Assembly: GCA_002862135.1 (NCBI GenBank)
Contig: PKCI01000014.1
Span: 1 to 33,315, forward strand
DNA: 33,315 nt
Origin: Verrucomicrobiota bacterium
GTDB lineage: Bacteria > Verrucomicrobiota > Verrucomicrobiia > Verrucomicrobiales > DEV007
Reading direction: 5' to 3'
This document shows, piece by piece, positions 1 through 8,485 of the stretch. The notes under the pieces were generated by a model, which searched no databases, had not been told where the DNA came from, and was given only the letters and a program-made list of their open reading frames with translations. Each line of letters starts with the position of its first letter. Position 1 is the first letter of the stretch. The position numbers and the translations under genes are program-made.

Positions 1-348
1 CCGCCGAAGGCGAAATACACGAAAAACCGCAAATGGTCTCGTGGTTGGTCGAACATTGTCTACAGTTGGACTGAGGTTCCAGCAACGATGATCCGTTACG
101 GTGAGCGCCACACGGTGCAGTCCCATGAGGTTTGGAGTGCTGGTTTCTGGCACGGCCTTCAGCGCTCTGGTGCCCGTCTTAAGTATGGTGTCTATGAAGT
201 AGTGAACTTCCAGCGTCCGATTTACAAGGACTCCTACCGCCCCGCGATGGAGAGCATCGATTACCTGCCATGGAGTGGTTACGAGGAGTTTCCTCCCCAG
301 ATCGGCTTTTTGAGTACGACTGGCTACACCCGAGGGCGCAGCTGGTAA
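1..348 (+). CDS. Exosortase-associated TIGR04073-like protein, C-terminal part (5' end outside the window)
   Basis: The frame is open from base 1 and stops at TAA 346-348, so about 115 C-terminal residues are visible and the start lies upstream. The visible part has basic residues, then a W-S-R-G-W-S-N-I stretch followed by W-T-E-V-P, and later K-Y-G-V-Y-E-V-V-N-F-x-x-P. This layout (a G-x-x-N segment, a T-E-[LI]-P segment, then G-V-Y-E-V-x-T/N-F-P) is what I know from the TIGR04073 family, small secreted proteins found mainly in Verrucomicrobia that encode exosortase systems. Their function is unknown. The signal peptide expected at the N-terminus cannot be seen, and no exosortase or PEP-CTERM gene is in this window. 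A terminator follows directly. The family call rests on remembered motif similarity. Confidence 0.6.
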   Translation, partial: PPKAKYTKNRKWSRGWSNIVYSWTEVPATMIRYGERHTVQSHEVWSAGFWHGLQRSGARLKYGVYEVVNFQRPIYKDSYRPAMESIDYLPWSGYEEFPPQIGFLSTTGYTRGRSW

Positions 349-373
349 TTCCAGCAGAGGCGATTTCTGAAAA

Positions 374-399
374 GGGCCGTCCAGTGGACGGCTTTTTTT
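374..399 (+). terminator. Rho-independent terminator after the TIGR04073-like gene
   Basis: A perfect 7-bp stem, GCCGTCC (376-382) and GGACGGC (386-392), closes an AGT loop and is followed by seven T (393-399). On the minus strand the same hairpin is followed by CCTTTTC, so it may also stop the convergent peptidase gene. Confidence 0.9.
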
Positions 400-446
400 G
401 TGCCCGGCCAGGCTTTCGCCAGCTCTCAGGGGATGATGATACTAGC

Positions 447-1583
447 TCAGGCGTAGGTTTGAATAAATTTGGCGTAGATTTCGACCCCGTCTTCGAGATC
501 ATCGATGGCCAGGAATTCGTCCTTGGTGTGAGCCTGTGCGATCGTACCGGGTCCTACGGCAACGGCGGCAAGGCCTTTTTCGCCGAGTCGACCGGCATCA
601 CAGAACCACGGGGCCGTGGTCAGTTCCGATCCGATGGATTGCAGTCGCTGGATCCCGTCTGTTTCCGGAGGGGTGAGCAGCGGTACTGAGTCTCCTATAA
701 CCCTTACCCCCACAGTCTCTGTTGCGCCGGTTTCTGCGAGGAAGTCCCGGACCAGCTTGGGGCCGCCTCCGGCCTGGTGCAGAGCAGGGGTTTCCCGGAA
801 ATCGAGAATCGCGTGGCAGGATGCCGGAACGATGTTGGGACTGGTGCCGCCGCTGAGGGATCCCAAGCTGACTGTCGGGTTGCCGAGAGTGTCGTCGTGA
901 AATTCCGGTAAGCTGGCCTCCAAGGCCGGAATCAGGGCCTCCAGAACAGGCATCATTTTCCGGATGGCGTTTTCTCCCCGGTCCGGGGTCGAGCCATGAC
1001 AGGAATGCCCTGTCGTGCTCAGCTCGAGCCAGACGCAACCCTTGCTAGCATAGACGGTCTTTAGTTCGGTTGGTTCGCCTACGACGGCGAATTCGTACTC
1101 GTCGGCGTGGTGTTTGGCGAAATGCTTGGAACCAGGCTGACCGGCTTCTTCTCCCATCAGGCCGACGAACGAAATGGCGGCGTTGTAGTTCGGGATCTCA
1201 TCCTTTAGCTGGTAGAGGGCCCAGAGCATGCCGGCCATGGTGCCCTTGGTATCGGAAGCACCACGTCCCCAGACTTTTCCGTCACGAATTTCGCCTCCGA
1301 AAGGATCGATGGTCATTCCCTTTACGCTGACCGTGTCGGTATGAGGGGCAAAGAGAAGGCCGGGTTTCCCCTTCCTCCCGTGAAAATGGCCGGTGACGTT
1401 GGGGCGCCCGGGAAGGACTTCCTCAAAAACCACGTCGGCACCGCACGCTTCGAGGAACGCTCCGACCCACTCGGCGCAGGCTTTTTCGCCCGTTGCACCC
1501 TGGCCACTGGCCCCGTCGGGATTGACGCTGGGAATCTGAATCAGGCTCTGGAGAAGGGAGGCTGGGGAGTCGGGAAAAGTCAT
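447..1583 (-). CDS. M20-family metallopeptidase (ArgE/DapE/carboxypeptidase G2-like)
   Basis: This 378-residue protein is a zinc-dependent amidohydrolase of the M20 family, which cleaves N-acyl amino acids or small peptides in the cytoplasm. The two-metal site is complete: H81 and D83 in H-T-D-T, bridging D111 in S-D-T-K-G, the general base E145 with E146 in G-E-E, E170 in G-E-P-T-E, and H352 in A-H-T-K-D-E near the C-terminus. The dimerisation (lid) domain lies about 180-290 and includes the G-H-S-C-H-G-S-T segment. Length is normal for ArgE/DapE-type enzymes. No arginine or lysine pathway gene is adjacent, so the substrate cannot be assigned. The ATG at 1583 has no Shine-Dalgarno. It is transcribed divergently from the Pro/Ala-rich protein gene. 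Confidence 0.88.
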   Translation of the reverse strand: MTFPDSPASLLQSLIQIPSVNPDGASGQGATGEKACAEWVGAFLEACGADVVFEEVLPGRPNVTGHFHGRKGKPGLLFAPHTDTVSVKGMTIDPFGGEIRDGKVWGRGASDTKGTMAGMLWALYQLKDEIPNYNAAISFVGLMGEEAGQPGSKHFAKHHADEYEFAVVGEPTELKTVYASKGCVWLELSTTGHSCHGSTPDRGENAIRKMMPVLEALIPALEASLPEFHDDTLGNPTVSLGSLSGGTSPNIVPASCHAILDFRETPALHQAGGGPKLVRDFLAETGATETVGVRVIGDSVPLLTPPETDGIQRLQSIGSELTTAPWFCDAGRLGEKGLAAVAVGPGTIAQAHTKDEFLAIDDLEDGVEIYAKFIQTYA

Positions 1584-1672
1584 CGGCTACAGGATGGACA
1601 CATTTGATTTTGAAATCCAGTCCGACAATTTGAGAAAATCACCGTAAACGAGAGATACATTTGATTAAGCTG

Positions 1673-1702
1673 TTGACACATGCGTCGCTAGCTGGCTTTA
1701 GT
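1673..1702 (+). promoter_or_regulatory. Candidate sigma70 promoter for the Pro/Ala-rich protein gene
   Basis: A consensus -35 TTGACA (1673-1678) is followed after 18 bp by TTTAGT (1697-1702, 4 of 6 -10 matches). The start codon is 32 bp further on. The -10 form resembles the one proposed upstream of rpsB. Confidence 0.5.
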
Positions 1703-1734
1703 AATAAACTGTACTTTTAAAAAGGTTAATTTTT

Positions 1735-2418
1735 ATGAGTGACACTGAACCCCAAAAGCCAAAGGCTAGCACTTCGACAGTGCCTTTGAAAAAGGAGACC
1801 GTCCGCATCAGTCTCCGGGCTCCCGTTGATGATTCCGGTCCTGTGGCTCCCAAGGGATCCACTGAGCCGATTTCAACTGACATTCCATCAACAGCGCCCG
1901 TGGCTCCGCCTCCTGCCGGCGGAGCGCCGACGCCTCCCCAAGCACCTTCTGCACCGACACCACCTGCAGCGGCTCCGGCGGCTCCGGTAGGTGCCAAGAC
2001 CATTCCCTTGGCCAAAGCACCTGATCCTCTCGGCCCGACCAAGCCTGTCCCGACCACTGGTGCGTCCGGTGCCGCGACTCCGGTAGGTGCCAAGACCATT
2101 CCCTTGGCTAAGGCCCCTGTTTCGGGTGGTCCTGGCCCGGTAGGTAAGGCTACAGTACCGCTACAGCAGCCCGGCGGTGCCAAGCCGCTGCCTCAGGCCA
2201 CGGTGAAGATGGGGCAAACTCAGCCGATGGCTCAGAGTGCACCTACTTCGCAACTTACCCAGAAGCCCAACATTCAGTCCACTGCTGCGGAAGTAGAGGA
2301 TGAATGGGACGAAGAATACGAAGAATCCGGACTCATGCCTTTTGCTATCATTGTATTGATCCTGGCACTCGTCGTTCTCGGCATCGAATTGATGACGAAG
2401 ATGGGTGTGGGCGGCTGA
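1735..2418 (+). CDS. Pro/Ala-rich repeat-motif protein with one C-terminal membrane segment
   Basis: This is a 227-residue protein of unknown function. Residues 1-185 are low-complexity and rich in Pro, Ala, Thr and Lys, and are likely disordered. They carry spaced short motifs: S-T-V-P-L-K-K (14-20), K-T-I-P-L-A-K (88-94 and 120-126), A-T-V-P-L-Q (139-144) and A-T-V-K-M (155-159). An acidic stretch (186-197) precedes a single hydrophobic helix (about 203-220) and a 7-residue tail, so it looks tail-anchored. There is no N-terminal signal peptide. A weak AAGG lies about 9 bases before the ATG. I recall proteins with similar K-K-E-T-V-R and K-T-I-P-L motifs in Verrucomicrobia but know no function. 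Thioredoxin follows 228 bp downstream on the same strand. Confidence 0.8.
   Translation: MSDTEPQKPKASTSTVPLKKETVRISLRAPVDDSGPVAPKGSTEPISTDIPSTAPVAPPPAGGAPTPPQAPSAPTPPAAAPAAPVGAKTIPLAKAPDPLGPTKPVPTTGASGAATPVGAKTIPLAKAPVSGGPGPVGKATVPLQQPGGAKPLPQATVKMGQTQPMAQSAPTSQLTQKPNIQSTAAEVEDEWDEEYEESGLMPFAIIVLILALVVLGIELMTKMGVGG
1982..2108 (+). repeat. Two identical 31-bp direct repeats inside the Pro/Ala-rich gene, 96-bp period
   Basis: Bases 1982-2012 and 2078-2108 are identical at all 31 positions and encode P-V-G-A-K-T-I-P-L-A. The match continues with only synonymous differences over the next K-A-P codons. The period is 96 bp (32 residues), so the reading frame is kept. Confidence 0.9.
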
Positions 2419-2646
2419 TATTTTCAGCTACAAATCATTTTGGTCCTCATCTTTCTGGCCGTTTGCGATCCGGGAGATGGGACGTTACATATGGGGAATA
2501 CTCGACTCCTTGTTGGCCCCTGAAGTTGGGTGGGCCGAATTCCTGCTTGCCCCACCCTTGAAGCTGGTGGATTTGTGTCACAACGGAAAAAGCCTCCAGA
2601 TTGACGGAAAAGCCGGCGCCACAATTACTGAAATACCTACCCTCTC

Positions 2647-2973
2647 ATGGCCCACGAATCTATTGTAAACCTCTCCAATGACAACTACGTCAGCGAAGCC
2701 GAAGACGCCTCCGTTCCTGTGGTGATCGACTTTTGGTCCGAGCACTGTGGACCGTGCAAAATGCTCTCTCCCGTTCTCGACGAAGTTGCAGCAGAAATTG
2801 GCGACGCCGCCAAAGTCACCAAGGTGGACGTTATGGCCGAGCGCGAGCTCGCTATGAAATTTGGTATCCGCGCTGTTCCGACCCTCATTTTCATGAAGGA
2901 CGGTGAAGTGAAGGAGACGAAGACCGGAATCATGATGAAGGACGCCATTATTGAGAAGCTGAATTCTCTGTGA
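2647..2973 (+). CDS. trxA: Thioredoxin with variant HCGPC active site
   Basis: This 108-residue single-domain thioredoxin is a cytoplasmic protein-disulfide reductase, recycled by thioredoxin reductase. It has the redox cysteines C34 and C37 in C-G-P-C-K, the buried Asp of V-I-D-F-W (D28), W30 and the cis-proline P78 in A-V-P-T-L. The residue before the first cysteine is His (H33), where most thioredoxins have Trp (W-C-G-P-C). Length is typical and there is no signal peptide. The ATG at 2647 has no Shine-Dalgarno and follows a 228-bp gap. The gene for a DUF6580-like membrane protein starts 22 bp downstream, so they may be cotranscribed. Confidence 0.93.
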   Translation: MAHESIVNLSNDNYVSEAEDASVPVVIDFWSEHCGPCKMLSPVLDEVAAEIGDAAKVTKVDVMAERELAMKFGIRAVPTLIFMKDGEVKETKTGIMMKDAIIEKLNSL

Positions 2974-2995
2974 TCCCTTTTGGGTCTCTCCCAGG

Positions 2996-3616
2996 ATGCG
3001 TTCTAAATCCGGAATCCAATCCTGTCCGAATGGCCTCAGTCGTTCCGGGTGGATAATGCTGGTTTCATTGTTGCTTATCGCTGTCGCTTATCGCCTTTTT
3101 GCTTCGCACTACGATTTCCTCGGGAACACCGCGCCACTCATGGCGATCGCCTTTGGTGGTGCGCTACTGATGGGCGGTCGCTTTTGGTTTGTGCCGGTGC
3201 TTCTACTCGTAATCAGTGATTTTATTCTTGGATTCTGGCACGGTGAGGGTGGCATCGGTGGATATACCCTGATGTCGATAACTGTTTACCTCATTGTCGG
3301 CTATATCGGTGGTCGCGCCCGAAAGAGCGAGAAGATCTGGCCAATGATGTGGGTTGGCACGCTCAGTTGCAGCATAATGTTTTATGTCTTCGCCAACACC
3401 TACAGCTGGATGATGTGGCCCGGTTATGAGAAATCTTTCACCGGCTGGTGGCAAAGTCAGACGACTGGAGTGCTCGGCATCAATCCTCCCGCCTGGATGT
3501 TTTTGCGCAATGCGCTGATTGCCGACTCGATTTGGTGTGCGCTGGCTGGGTTGCTGTTCTTTGCTGAGAAGCGTTTCTGCAAGGCCTCCGAAGCCCTCGT
3601 GGCGAAAAGTGCCTGA
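2996..3616 (+). CDS. DUF6580-like multi-pass membrane protein
   Basis: This 206-residue protein has about five hydrophobic segments: roughly 20-36, 45-63, 66-80, 90-104 and 115-132, with another near 172-194. The segment N-T-A-P-L-M-A-I-A-F-G-G-A followed by P-V-L-L-L-V-I-S-D-F-I-L-G fits the DUF6580 pattern, a family of small membrane proteins resembling the substrate-binding components of ECF-type vitamin transporters. Function is unknown. It lies 22 bp after trxA on the same strand and is probably cotranscribed with it. The ATG at 2996 has only an AGG directly against it, so the start is not independently supported. No terminator is obvious before the M3 peptidase. Confidence 0.7.
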   Translation: MRSKSGIQSCPNGLSRSGWIMLVSLLLIAVAYRLFASHYDFLGNTAPLMAIAFGGALLMGGRFWFVPVLLLVISDFILGFWHGEGGIGGYTLMSITVYLIVGYIGGRARKSEKIWPMMWVGTLSCSIMFYVFANTYSWMMWPGYEKSFTGWWQSQTTGVLGINPPAWMFLRNALIADSIWCALAGLLFFAEKRFCKASEALVAKSA

Positions 3617-3699
3617 TTTCGCAGAGATTCATTTTCTGCTGACGTGATTTTTCGTTGTCCCGGTCTTTACGAGCCGTGTGGGATAGCTACCGTTTTGGC

Positions 3700-5817
3700 A
3701 TGTCCGAAAATGTCCATCCGTTCCTCCAGGAAGATTTCCAGATCCGCTGGTCCGCGCTCGTCCCCGGCGCCATTGAAGCTGATATCAAGAAAGCTCTCGA
3801 AGATGCCAATGGCCGAATCGAGGCGCTCTGCGAAGACTTCGATCTTGAAGAACTGACTTTCGAAAACACTCTCATCGCGCTGGAAGAAGCCACCGAAGAC
3901 CTGTCGATGGCGTGGGGACTAGTTGGGCATCTCGACTCTGTTCGCAACAGCGATGAGCTTCGCGACGCACAGAATGTGATGCTCCCTGAGGTAACGCAGT
4001 TCTTCTCGCGCATCCCGCTGAACGATAGACTCTGGAAACGTATCAAGTCTTACGTCGAAAGTGATGAAGCAAAAGCGCTTGAGGGCGTGAAGCTTCGGCT
4101 GCTTGATGAAACCGTGAAAGACTTTGTCCGCAGTGGCGCGGATCTTCCGGCTGACAAGAAGTCGCGCCTTGAGGAGGTGGAGGCGGGTCTCGCCAAGGTG
4201 ACCCAGAAGTTTTCCGAGAACGTGCTCGATTCCACCAACGAGTGGGAACTCATCATTGAAGACACAAAACGTCTCGCAGGTTTGCCGGCTACGGCTGTCT
4301 CAGTGCTCCAATCGGAAGCGGCGGCTAAGAACCTTGGGAGTGAAGATGAGCCGGTCTACCGAATTACTTTGAAGGCTCCAGTCTATTTTCCGGTTCTCGA
4401 ATATGCCGATGATGCTGACCTGAGAAAAGAGGTCTGGGAGGGAAGTATTACAGTGGGTCGGGGCGGCGACTACGACAATACCGAGTTGATCGCAGAAATC
4501 CTCAAGCTGCGCCAGGAGAAGGCCGAGATCCTGGGCAAAGCTAATTTTGCCGACCAGGTGCTGGAGGAGCGCATGGCTAACAACGGGGCGACGGCTCTCG
4601 GTTTCCTCGAAGATCTTGCTGAAAGGACACAGCCGTTTTTCCAGAGAGAGATTGGAGAACTGAAGGAATTTCGCGAGGAACAGGATTCGTCTTGGGATGG
4701 GGTTTTTGAGCCCTGGGATGTCGCCTATTGGGCTGAGAAGCTACGCAAGGCCCGATACGATTTCGATGAGGAGGAGGTGCGTCCCTACTTCGCGATCGAC
4801 AACGTTATTGAGGGTATGTTCCGCCTCTGTGAGAAGGTCTTTGGATTTAAGATTGTGGAATGTGATTCCGCTTTTACCGAGCCGGGTGGGGAACCCGAAG
4901 GCGATGCCGTCGAAGTTTGGCATCCAGAGGTGAAGTTCTACGAACTTTGCGATGAAACCAGTGGTGAACTGTTGGGTTCGTTTTACGCCGATTGGCATCC
5001 ACGTGTAGATAAGCGCGGGGGTGCGTGGATGAATTACTTCAAAACTGGCACACCTCCGACTGATAAGGAGCCGCGCAGGCCGCATCTCGGATTGATCTGC
5101 GGAAACCTGACTCCTTCATCCGCTGACAAACCGGCCCTACTGACTCATCGGGAGGTCGAGACCGTCTTTCACGAATTCGGTCACCTGTTGCACCACCTCA
5201 TGGGCGAGGTGGCGATCAAGTCACTCAACGGAATTCATGTGGTTTGGGATTTTGTCGAACTGCCGTCTCAAATCATGGAGAACTTCTGCTGGTCACGCGT
5301 CAGCCTCGACTTTTTTGCCAAGCACTACCAAACTGGTGAGTCGATTCCGGAAGAACTTTTCCAGAAAATGCTCGGGGCCCGCAACTTTCAGTCTGCCATG
5401 GTTCAGATGCGCCAACTCGCTTTCGGCAAGATGGACCTGGAACTTCACGTCAATCACCACGGGATCGGAACCGAAGGCGATCTCGACTCGGTGGTTCGCG
5501 AAATTCTGAAAGGTTATCTCATGCCTCTGGCAACGGAGCCACCTACTATGGCGCGACGCTTCACCCATCTCTTCGCAAGTGCGACCGGCTATGCGGCAGG
5601 TTACTACTCATACAAGTGGGCCGAAGTCCTCGATGCCGATGCGTTCACTCGATTTGCAGATGCTGGAGTGATCAGTCCTGAAGTGGGGCGTGAGTTCCGT
5701 GCCAAGATTCTCAGCCAGGGTGGCAGCCGTGATGCGGGAGAATTGTTCCGTGACTTCATGGGCCGTGATCCTGATTTGAATTCCTTGCTTGAGCGCAGCG
5801 GATTGGTCGCGAAGTGA
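3700..5817 (+). CDS. prlC: M3-family oligopeptidase (oligopeptidase A / PrlC type)
   Basis: This 705-residue cytoplasmic zinc metallopeptidase degrades short peptides such as cleaved signal peptides. The zinc motif H-E-F-G-H is at H491-H495 with catalytic E492, and the third ligand E520 lies in W-D-F-V-E-L-P-S-Q, 29 residues after H491 as in thimet-type peptidases. The C-terminal G-Y-A-A-G-Y-Y-S-Y-x-W substrate-binding segment is present. The protein aligns from memory along its whole length with E. coli OpdA/PrlC (680 aa), including the N-terminal helical part. I chose ATG 3700, which begins M-S-E-N. The frame is open further upstream to a TTG at 3655, but that would add 15 residues absent from relatives. 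No Shine-Dalgarno precedes either start. Confidence 0.93.
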   Translation: MSENVHPFLQEDFQIRWSALVPGAIEADIKKALEDANGRIEALCEDFDLEELTFENTLIALEEATEDLSMAWGLVGHLDSVRNSDELRDAQNVMLPEVTQFFSRIPLNDRLWKRIKSYVESDEAKALEGVKLRLLDETVKDFVRSGADLPADKKSRLEEVEAGLAKVTQKFSENVLDSTNEWELIIEDTKRLAGLPATAVSVLQSEAAAKNLGSEDEPVYRITLKAPVYFPVLEYADDADLRKEVWEGSITVGRGGDYDNTELIAEILKLRQEKAEILGKANFADQVLEERMANNGATALGFLEDLAERTQPFFQREIGELKEFREEQDSSWDGVFEPWDVAYWAEKLRKARYDFDEEEVRPYFAIDNVIEGMFRLCEKVFGFKIVECDSAFTEPGGEPEGDAVEVWHPEVKFYELCDETSGELLGSFYADWHPRVDKRGGAWMNYFKTGTPPTDKEPRRPHLGLICGNLTPSSADKPALLTHREVETVFHEFGHLLHHLMGEVAIKSLNGIHVVWDFVELPSQIMENFCWSRVSLDFFAKHYQTGESIPEELFQKMLGARNFQSAMVQMRQLAFGKMDLELHVNHHGIGTEGDLDSVVREILKGYLMPLATEPPTMARRFTHLFASATGYAAGYYSYKWAEVLDADAFTRFADAGVISPEVGREFRAKILSQGGSRDAGELFRDFMGRDPDLNSLLERSGLVAK

Positions 5818-5968
5818 GCTTGCCTTCGAGTGAAGTCGTTGTCCGTCAGTTTGGGGTGATGGTTTCGATCGGCATGCTCAAAACCAAGGTGTCTTCGGTC
5901 CAGGGGGATGAAGATTTTTATTCGCGTTTTGTTTGGCCCGGTGTCAGCGGCTGCTGGCAAAGCCCAAC

Positions 5969-5991
5969 ATGAGGGACCCACAGGGCCTCAT
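5969..5991. other. Hairpin between the convergent M3 peptidase and pyrG genes
   Basis: ATGAGG (5969-5974) pairs with CCTCAT (5986-5991), with a GA bulge and an inner CCC-ACA-GGG triloop stem. There is no T-run on either side, so it is not a classical intrinsic terminator. It is the only notable structure in the 205-bp convergent gap and may protect or end either transcript. Confidence 0.4.
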
Positions 5992-6022
5992 CGTGACTCA
6001 ATTTCTGCGGCAGCCAATCAGG

Positions 6023-7624
6023 TCAATACCGGTTCTCGAGAGCCGCGGCGACGAATCCCCGGAAAAGCGGGTGAGCCGCGGTTGGCTTGCTCTGGAATTC
6101 GGGGTGGAACTGCACCGCTATAAAGAAGGGGTGACCGGGGATCTCAACGAGTTCTCCGAGAGTACCGTCGGGCGAGGTGCCAACGAGATGGAGGCCCGCA
6201 TCCTCAAGCTGGCTGCGGTAGTTTTGATTGAACTCGTAGCGATGGCGGTGACGCTCGTTGATCGTGGTGTCTCCGTAGAGCTCGGCTGCGCGGCTGTTCT
6301 CGGTAAGCTTGGTCTCCCAAGTGCCAAGCCTCATGCTGGCGCCCATGTTCGTCACCTCTTTCTGCTCTTCGAGTAGGCAAATGACAGGGTGAGGCGTGGT
6401 CGGATCGAACTCGGTGCTGTGAGCATGCTCGAGGCCACAGGCGTGGCGGGCAAACTCGATCGTGGCGATCTGCATGCCGAGGCAGATGCCGAAGTAGGGA
6501 ATGTTGTTTTCGCGAGCCCACTTAGCGGCGGTAATTTTACCTTCGATACCTCGGTCTCCAAATCCGCCCGGAATAAGAATGGCGGAAACGTCTTTGAGAT
6601 ACTTCTCGGTGCCCTCGGCTTCGATATCTCCAGAATCAATCCGGATGATGTCAACCTTGGCATCGTTGGCGGCACCAGCATGGGTGAGGGATTCGTAGAT
6701 GGACTTGTAGGCGTCCTGCAGATCAATGTATTTGCCAACCACCCCGATTTTCACGGTGTGGGTCGGATTAACGATCCGGTCGACCATATTGCGCCACTCA
6801 ATCAATTCGGGCTCGTTGGTTGCCAGTCCGAGGCGCTCGCAGATAATGCTGTCGAGTTTTTGGTCGTGAAGCTTAAGCGGTGCTTCGTAAATGGTGCCTT
6901 GAATATCGACGAAGGGGACAACTGCTTCTGGCTTGATGTTACAGAACATTGAGAGCTTGCGTTTAATCTCGTTGTCGATGGGGTGCTCAGCGCGACAGAC
7001 GATAACATCGGGAGCGATACCAATTTCCCGAAGCTTGGCGACACTTTGCTGGGTCGGCTTAGTTTTGAGTTCTTCTGCTGCCTTGATATAGGGAATTAAG
7101 GTGGCGTGCATGAAGGCGACGTTTTCGTGGCCGACTTCGTCTTTGAACTGACGGAGAGCTTCGAGGAAAGGAAGGCCTTCTATGTCACCGGTGGTTCCGC
7201 CGATTTCGGTGATAATGATATCTGCATCGGTCTGCCCGGTGACGTCATAGATGCGCTGCTTGATCTCGTCGGTGACGTGAGGAATGACCTGAACGGTGGC
7301 ACCGAGATACTCGCCCTTGCGTTCTTTCTTGATGACGTTCTCGTAGACCTGTCCGCTGGTCAGGTTGTTGAGCTGGGATAGGCGGCCACTGGTGAAGCGC
7401 TCGTAGTGACCAAGATCGAGGTCGGTCTCGGCTCCGTCGTCGAGAACGTAGACTTCGCCGTGCTGAAAAGGGCTCATGGTGCCCGGGTCGACGTTGAGAT
7501 AGGGGTCAAACTTCTGCATTAGCACCTTGAGTCCCCGTCGTTCCAGAAGGGTGCCGAGTGCAGCAGCTGCGAGACCTTTTCCAAGGGAGCTGACGACCCC
7601 TCCTGTGACGAAGATGTACTTCAT
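6023..7624 (-). CDS. pyrG: CTP synthase
   Basis: This 533-residue protein catalyses UTP + ATP + glutamine to CTP, the last step of pyrimidine nucleotide synthesis. The N-terminal synthase domain starts with [16 protein letters not shown], the ATP-binding loop, and contains the G-G-T-T-G-D-I-E segment. The C-terminal class I glutamine amidotransferase domain has the nucleophile C381 in G-I-C-L-G-M-Q and the H507/E509 pair in F-H-P-E-F. Length matches the family. Its ATG overlaps the TGA of kdsB by 4 bases (ATGA), so it is probably translated by coupling. CTP is the cosubstrate of KdsB, which makes the pairing functionally sensible. Confidence 0.98.
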   Translation of the reverse strand: MKYIFVTGGVVSSLGKGLAAAALGTLLERRGLKVLMQKFDPYLNVDPGTMSPFQHGEVYVLDDGAETDLDLGHYERFTSGRLSQLNNLTSGQVYENVIKKERKGEYLGATVQVIPHVTDEIKQRIYDVTGQTDADIIITEIGGTTGDIEGLPFLEALRQFKDEVGHENVAFMHATLIPYIKAAEELKTKPTQQSVAKLREIGIAPDVIVCRAEHPIDNEIKRKLSMFCNIKPEAVVPFVDIQGTIYEAPLKLHDQKLDSIICERLGLATNEPELIEWRNMVDRIVNPTHTVKIGVVGKYIDLQDAYKSIYESLTHAGAANDAKVDIIRIDSGDIEAEGTEKYLKDVSAILIPGGFGDRGIEGKITAAKWARENNIPYFGICLGMQIATIEFARHACGLEHAHSTEFDPTTPHPVICLLEEQKEVTNMGASMRLGTWETKLTENSRAAELYGDTTINERHRHRYEFNQNYRSQLEDAGLHLVGTSPDGTLGELVEIPGHPFFIAVQFHPEFQSKPTAAHPLFRGFVAAALENRY

Positions 7625-8373
7625 GAAGACAGTTGTTGGTGGAGTATGGCAGCCTGCTCCGGTGTGTCAACGCCGGGCGAGGTATCGTCGTTCAAAACGA
7701 CTCGAATTCGGGTGCCATTTTCGAGTGCGCGGAGTTGTTCGAGGCTTTCGGTTTGCTCAAGGAGCGATGGCGGCCAGGAAACAAATTCGAAAAGGAAGTC
7801 GCGGCGGAACCCATAGATTCCCTGGTGACGGTAGTAGTTCAGGCCTTCGGGCTTGTTCCGGTGGTAGGGGATACAGCTGCGAGAGAAGTAGAGGGCATCG
7901 CCTTTCGTATCGATGGTGACCTTAACCACGTTGGGATCATCAATCATGGGATCGTCGGCCGCCAGTGGGTTGGCTGCTGTGATCATTGGCAGGTCGGGTT
8001 GATCGGCAAGGTCGCCGGCGAGCTGATCAATGAGGTCGGGATTGATCAGTGGCTCATCACCCTGGATGTTAATGATGTGAGTCGCATTGGGAAAAGCCTC
8101 AGCGACTTCTGCGGTGCGATCGGTTCCACTCGGGTGGTCGTCTCGGGTCATGGTGGCATGTCCGCCGAATTCCGTGACAGCCGCGGCAATGCGTTCGTCA
8201 TCCGTAGCGACGGTGATGCTGTCGAGGCGTTCGCACTTGACGCACTGTTCCCAGACATGCTGGACGAGCGGCTTTCCGGCGATGGGGTGGAGCGGCTTTC
8301 CGGGGAACCGGGTGGAACCCCAGCGGGCGGGAATGACTGCAAGGACCTGTGGGCTTTGGTTCGACATCGACAA
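7621..8373 (-). CDS. kdsB: 3-deoxy-manno-octulosonate cytidylyltransferase (CMP-Kdo synthase)
   Basis: This 250-residue cytoplasmic enzyme activates Kdo with CTP to CMP-Kdo for the inner core of lipopolysaccharide. The N-terminal nucleotide-binding motif I-P-A-R[11 protein letters not shown] is at 14-28. Further family marks are V-A-T-D-D, the S-G-T-D-R segment, N-I-Q-G-D-E-P-L and the I-Y-G-F-R segment. Length is normal. The presence of this gene implies an LPS-bearing outer membrane. The start could be M1 or M3, and there is no Shine-Dalgarno. It forms a two-gene operon with pyrG downstream and is transcribed divergently from the thrH-type gene. Confidence 0.96.
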   Translation of the reverse strand: MSMSNQSPQVLAVIPARWGSTRFPGKPLHPIAGKPLVQHVWEQCVKCERLDSITVATDDERIAAAVTEFGGHATMTRDDHPSGTDRTAEVAEAFPNATHIINIQGDEPLINPDLIDQLAGDLADQPDLPMITAANPLAADDPMIDDPNVVKVTIDTKGDALYFSRSCIPYHRNKPEGLNYYRHQGIYGFRRDFLFEFVSWPPSLLEQTESLEQLRALENGTRIRVVLNDDTSPGVDTPEQAAILHQQLSS

Positions 8374-8485
8374 GGTTCACGAAGTCGCGCTTTGGAGATT
8401 TATCAAGGGAATCCCGCGAGAGAATCCGATTGAATTTCAGGCTGAACCGGTGAACGGGTGCGTGAATTCTAAACCAATTGCTGCC

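Noticed and set aside
2405-2668. 87-codon frame between the Pro/Ala-rich gene and trxA, overlapping both
   Set aside because: It has Trp/Leu-rich unconserved-looking content and no start signal, and it overlaps the start of trxA. It was not supported as a gene.
3655-3699. TTG 3655 as the start of the M3 peptidase
   Set aside because: It is a rare start codon with no SD, and the added residues are absent in relatives. ATG 3700 fits the family.
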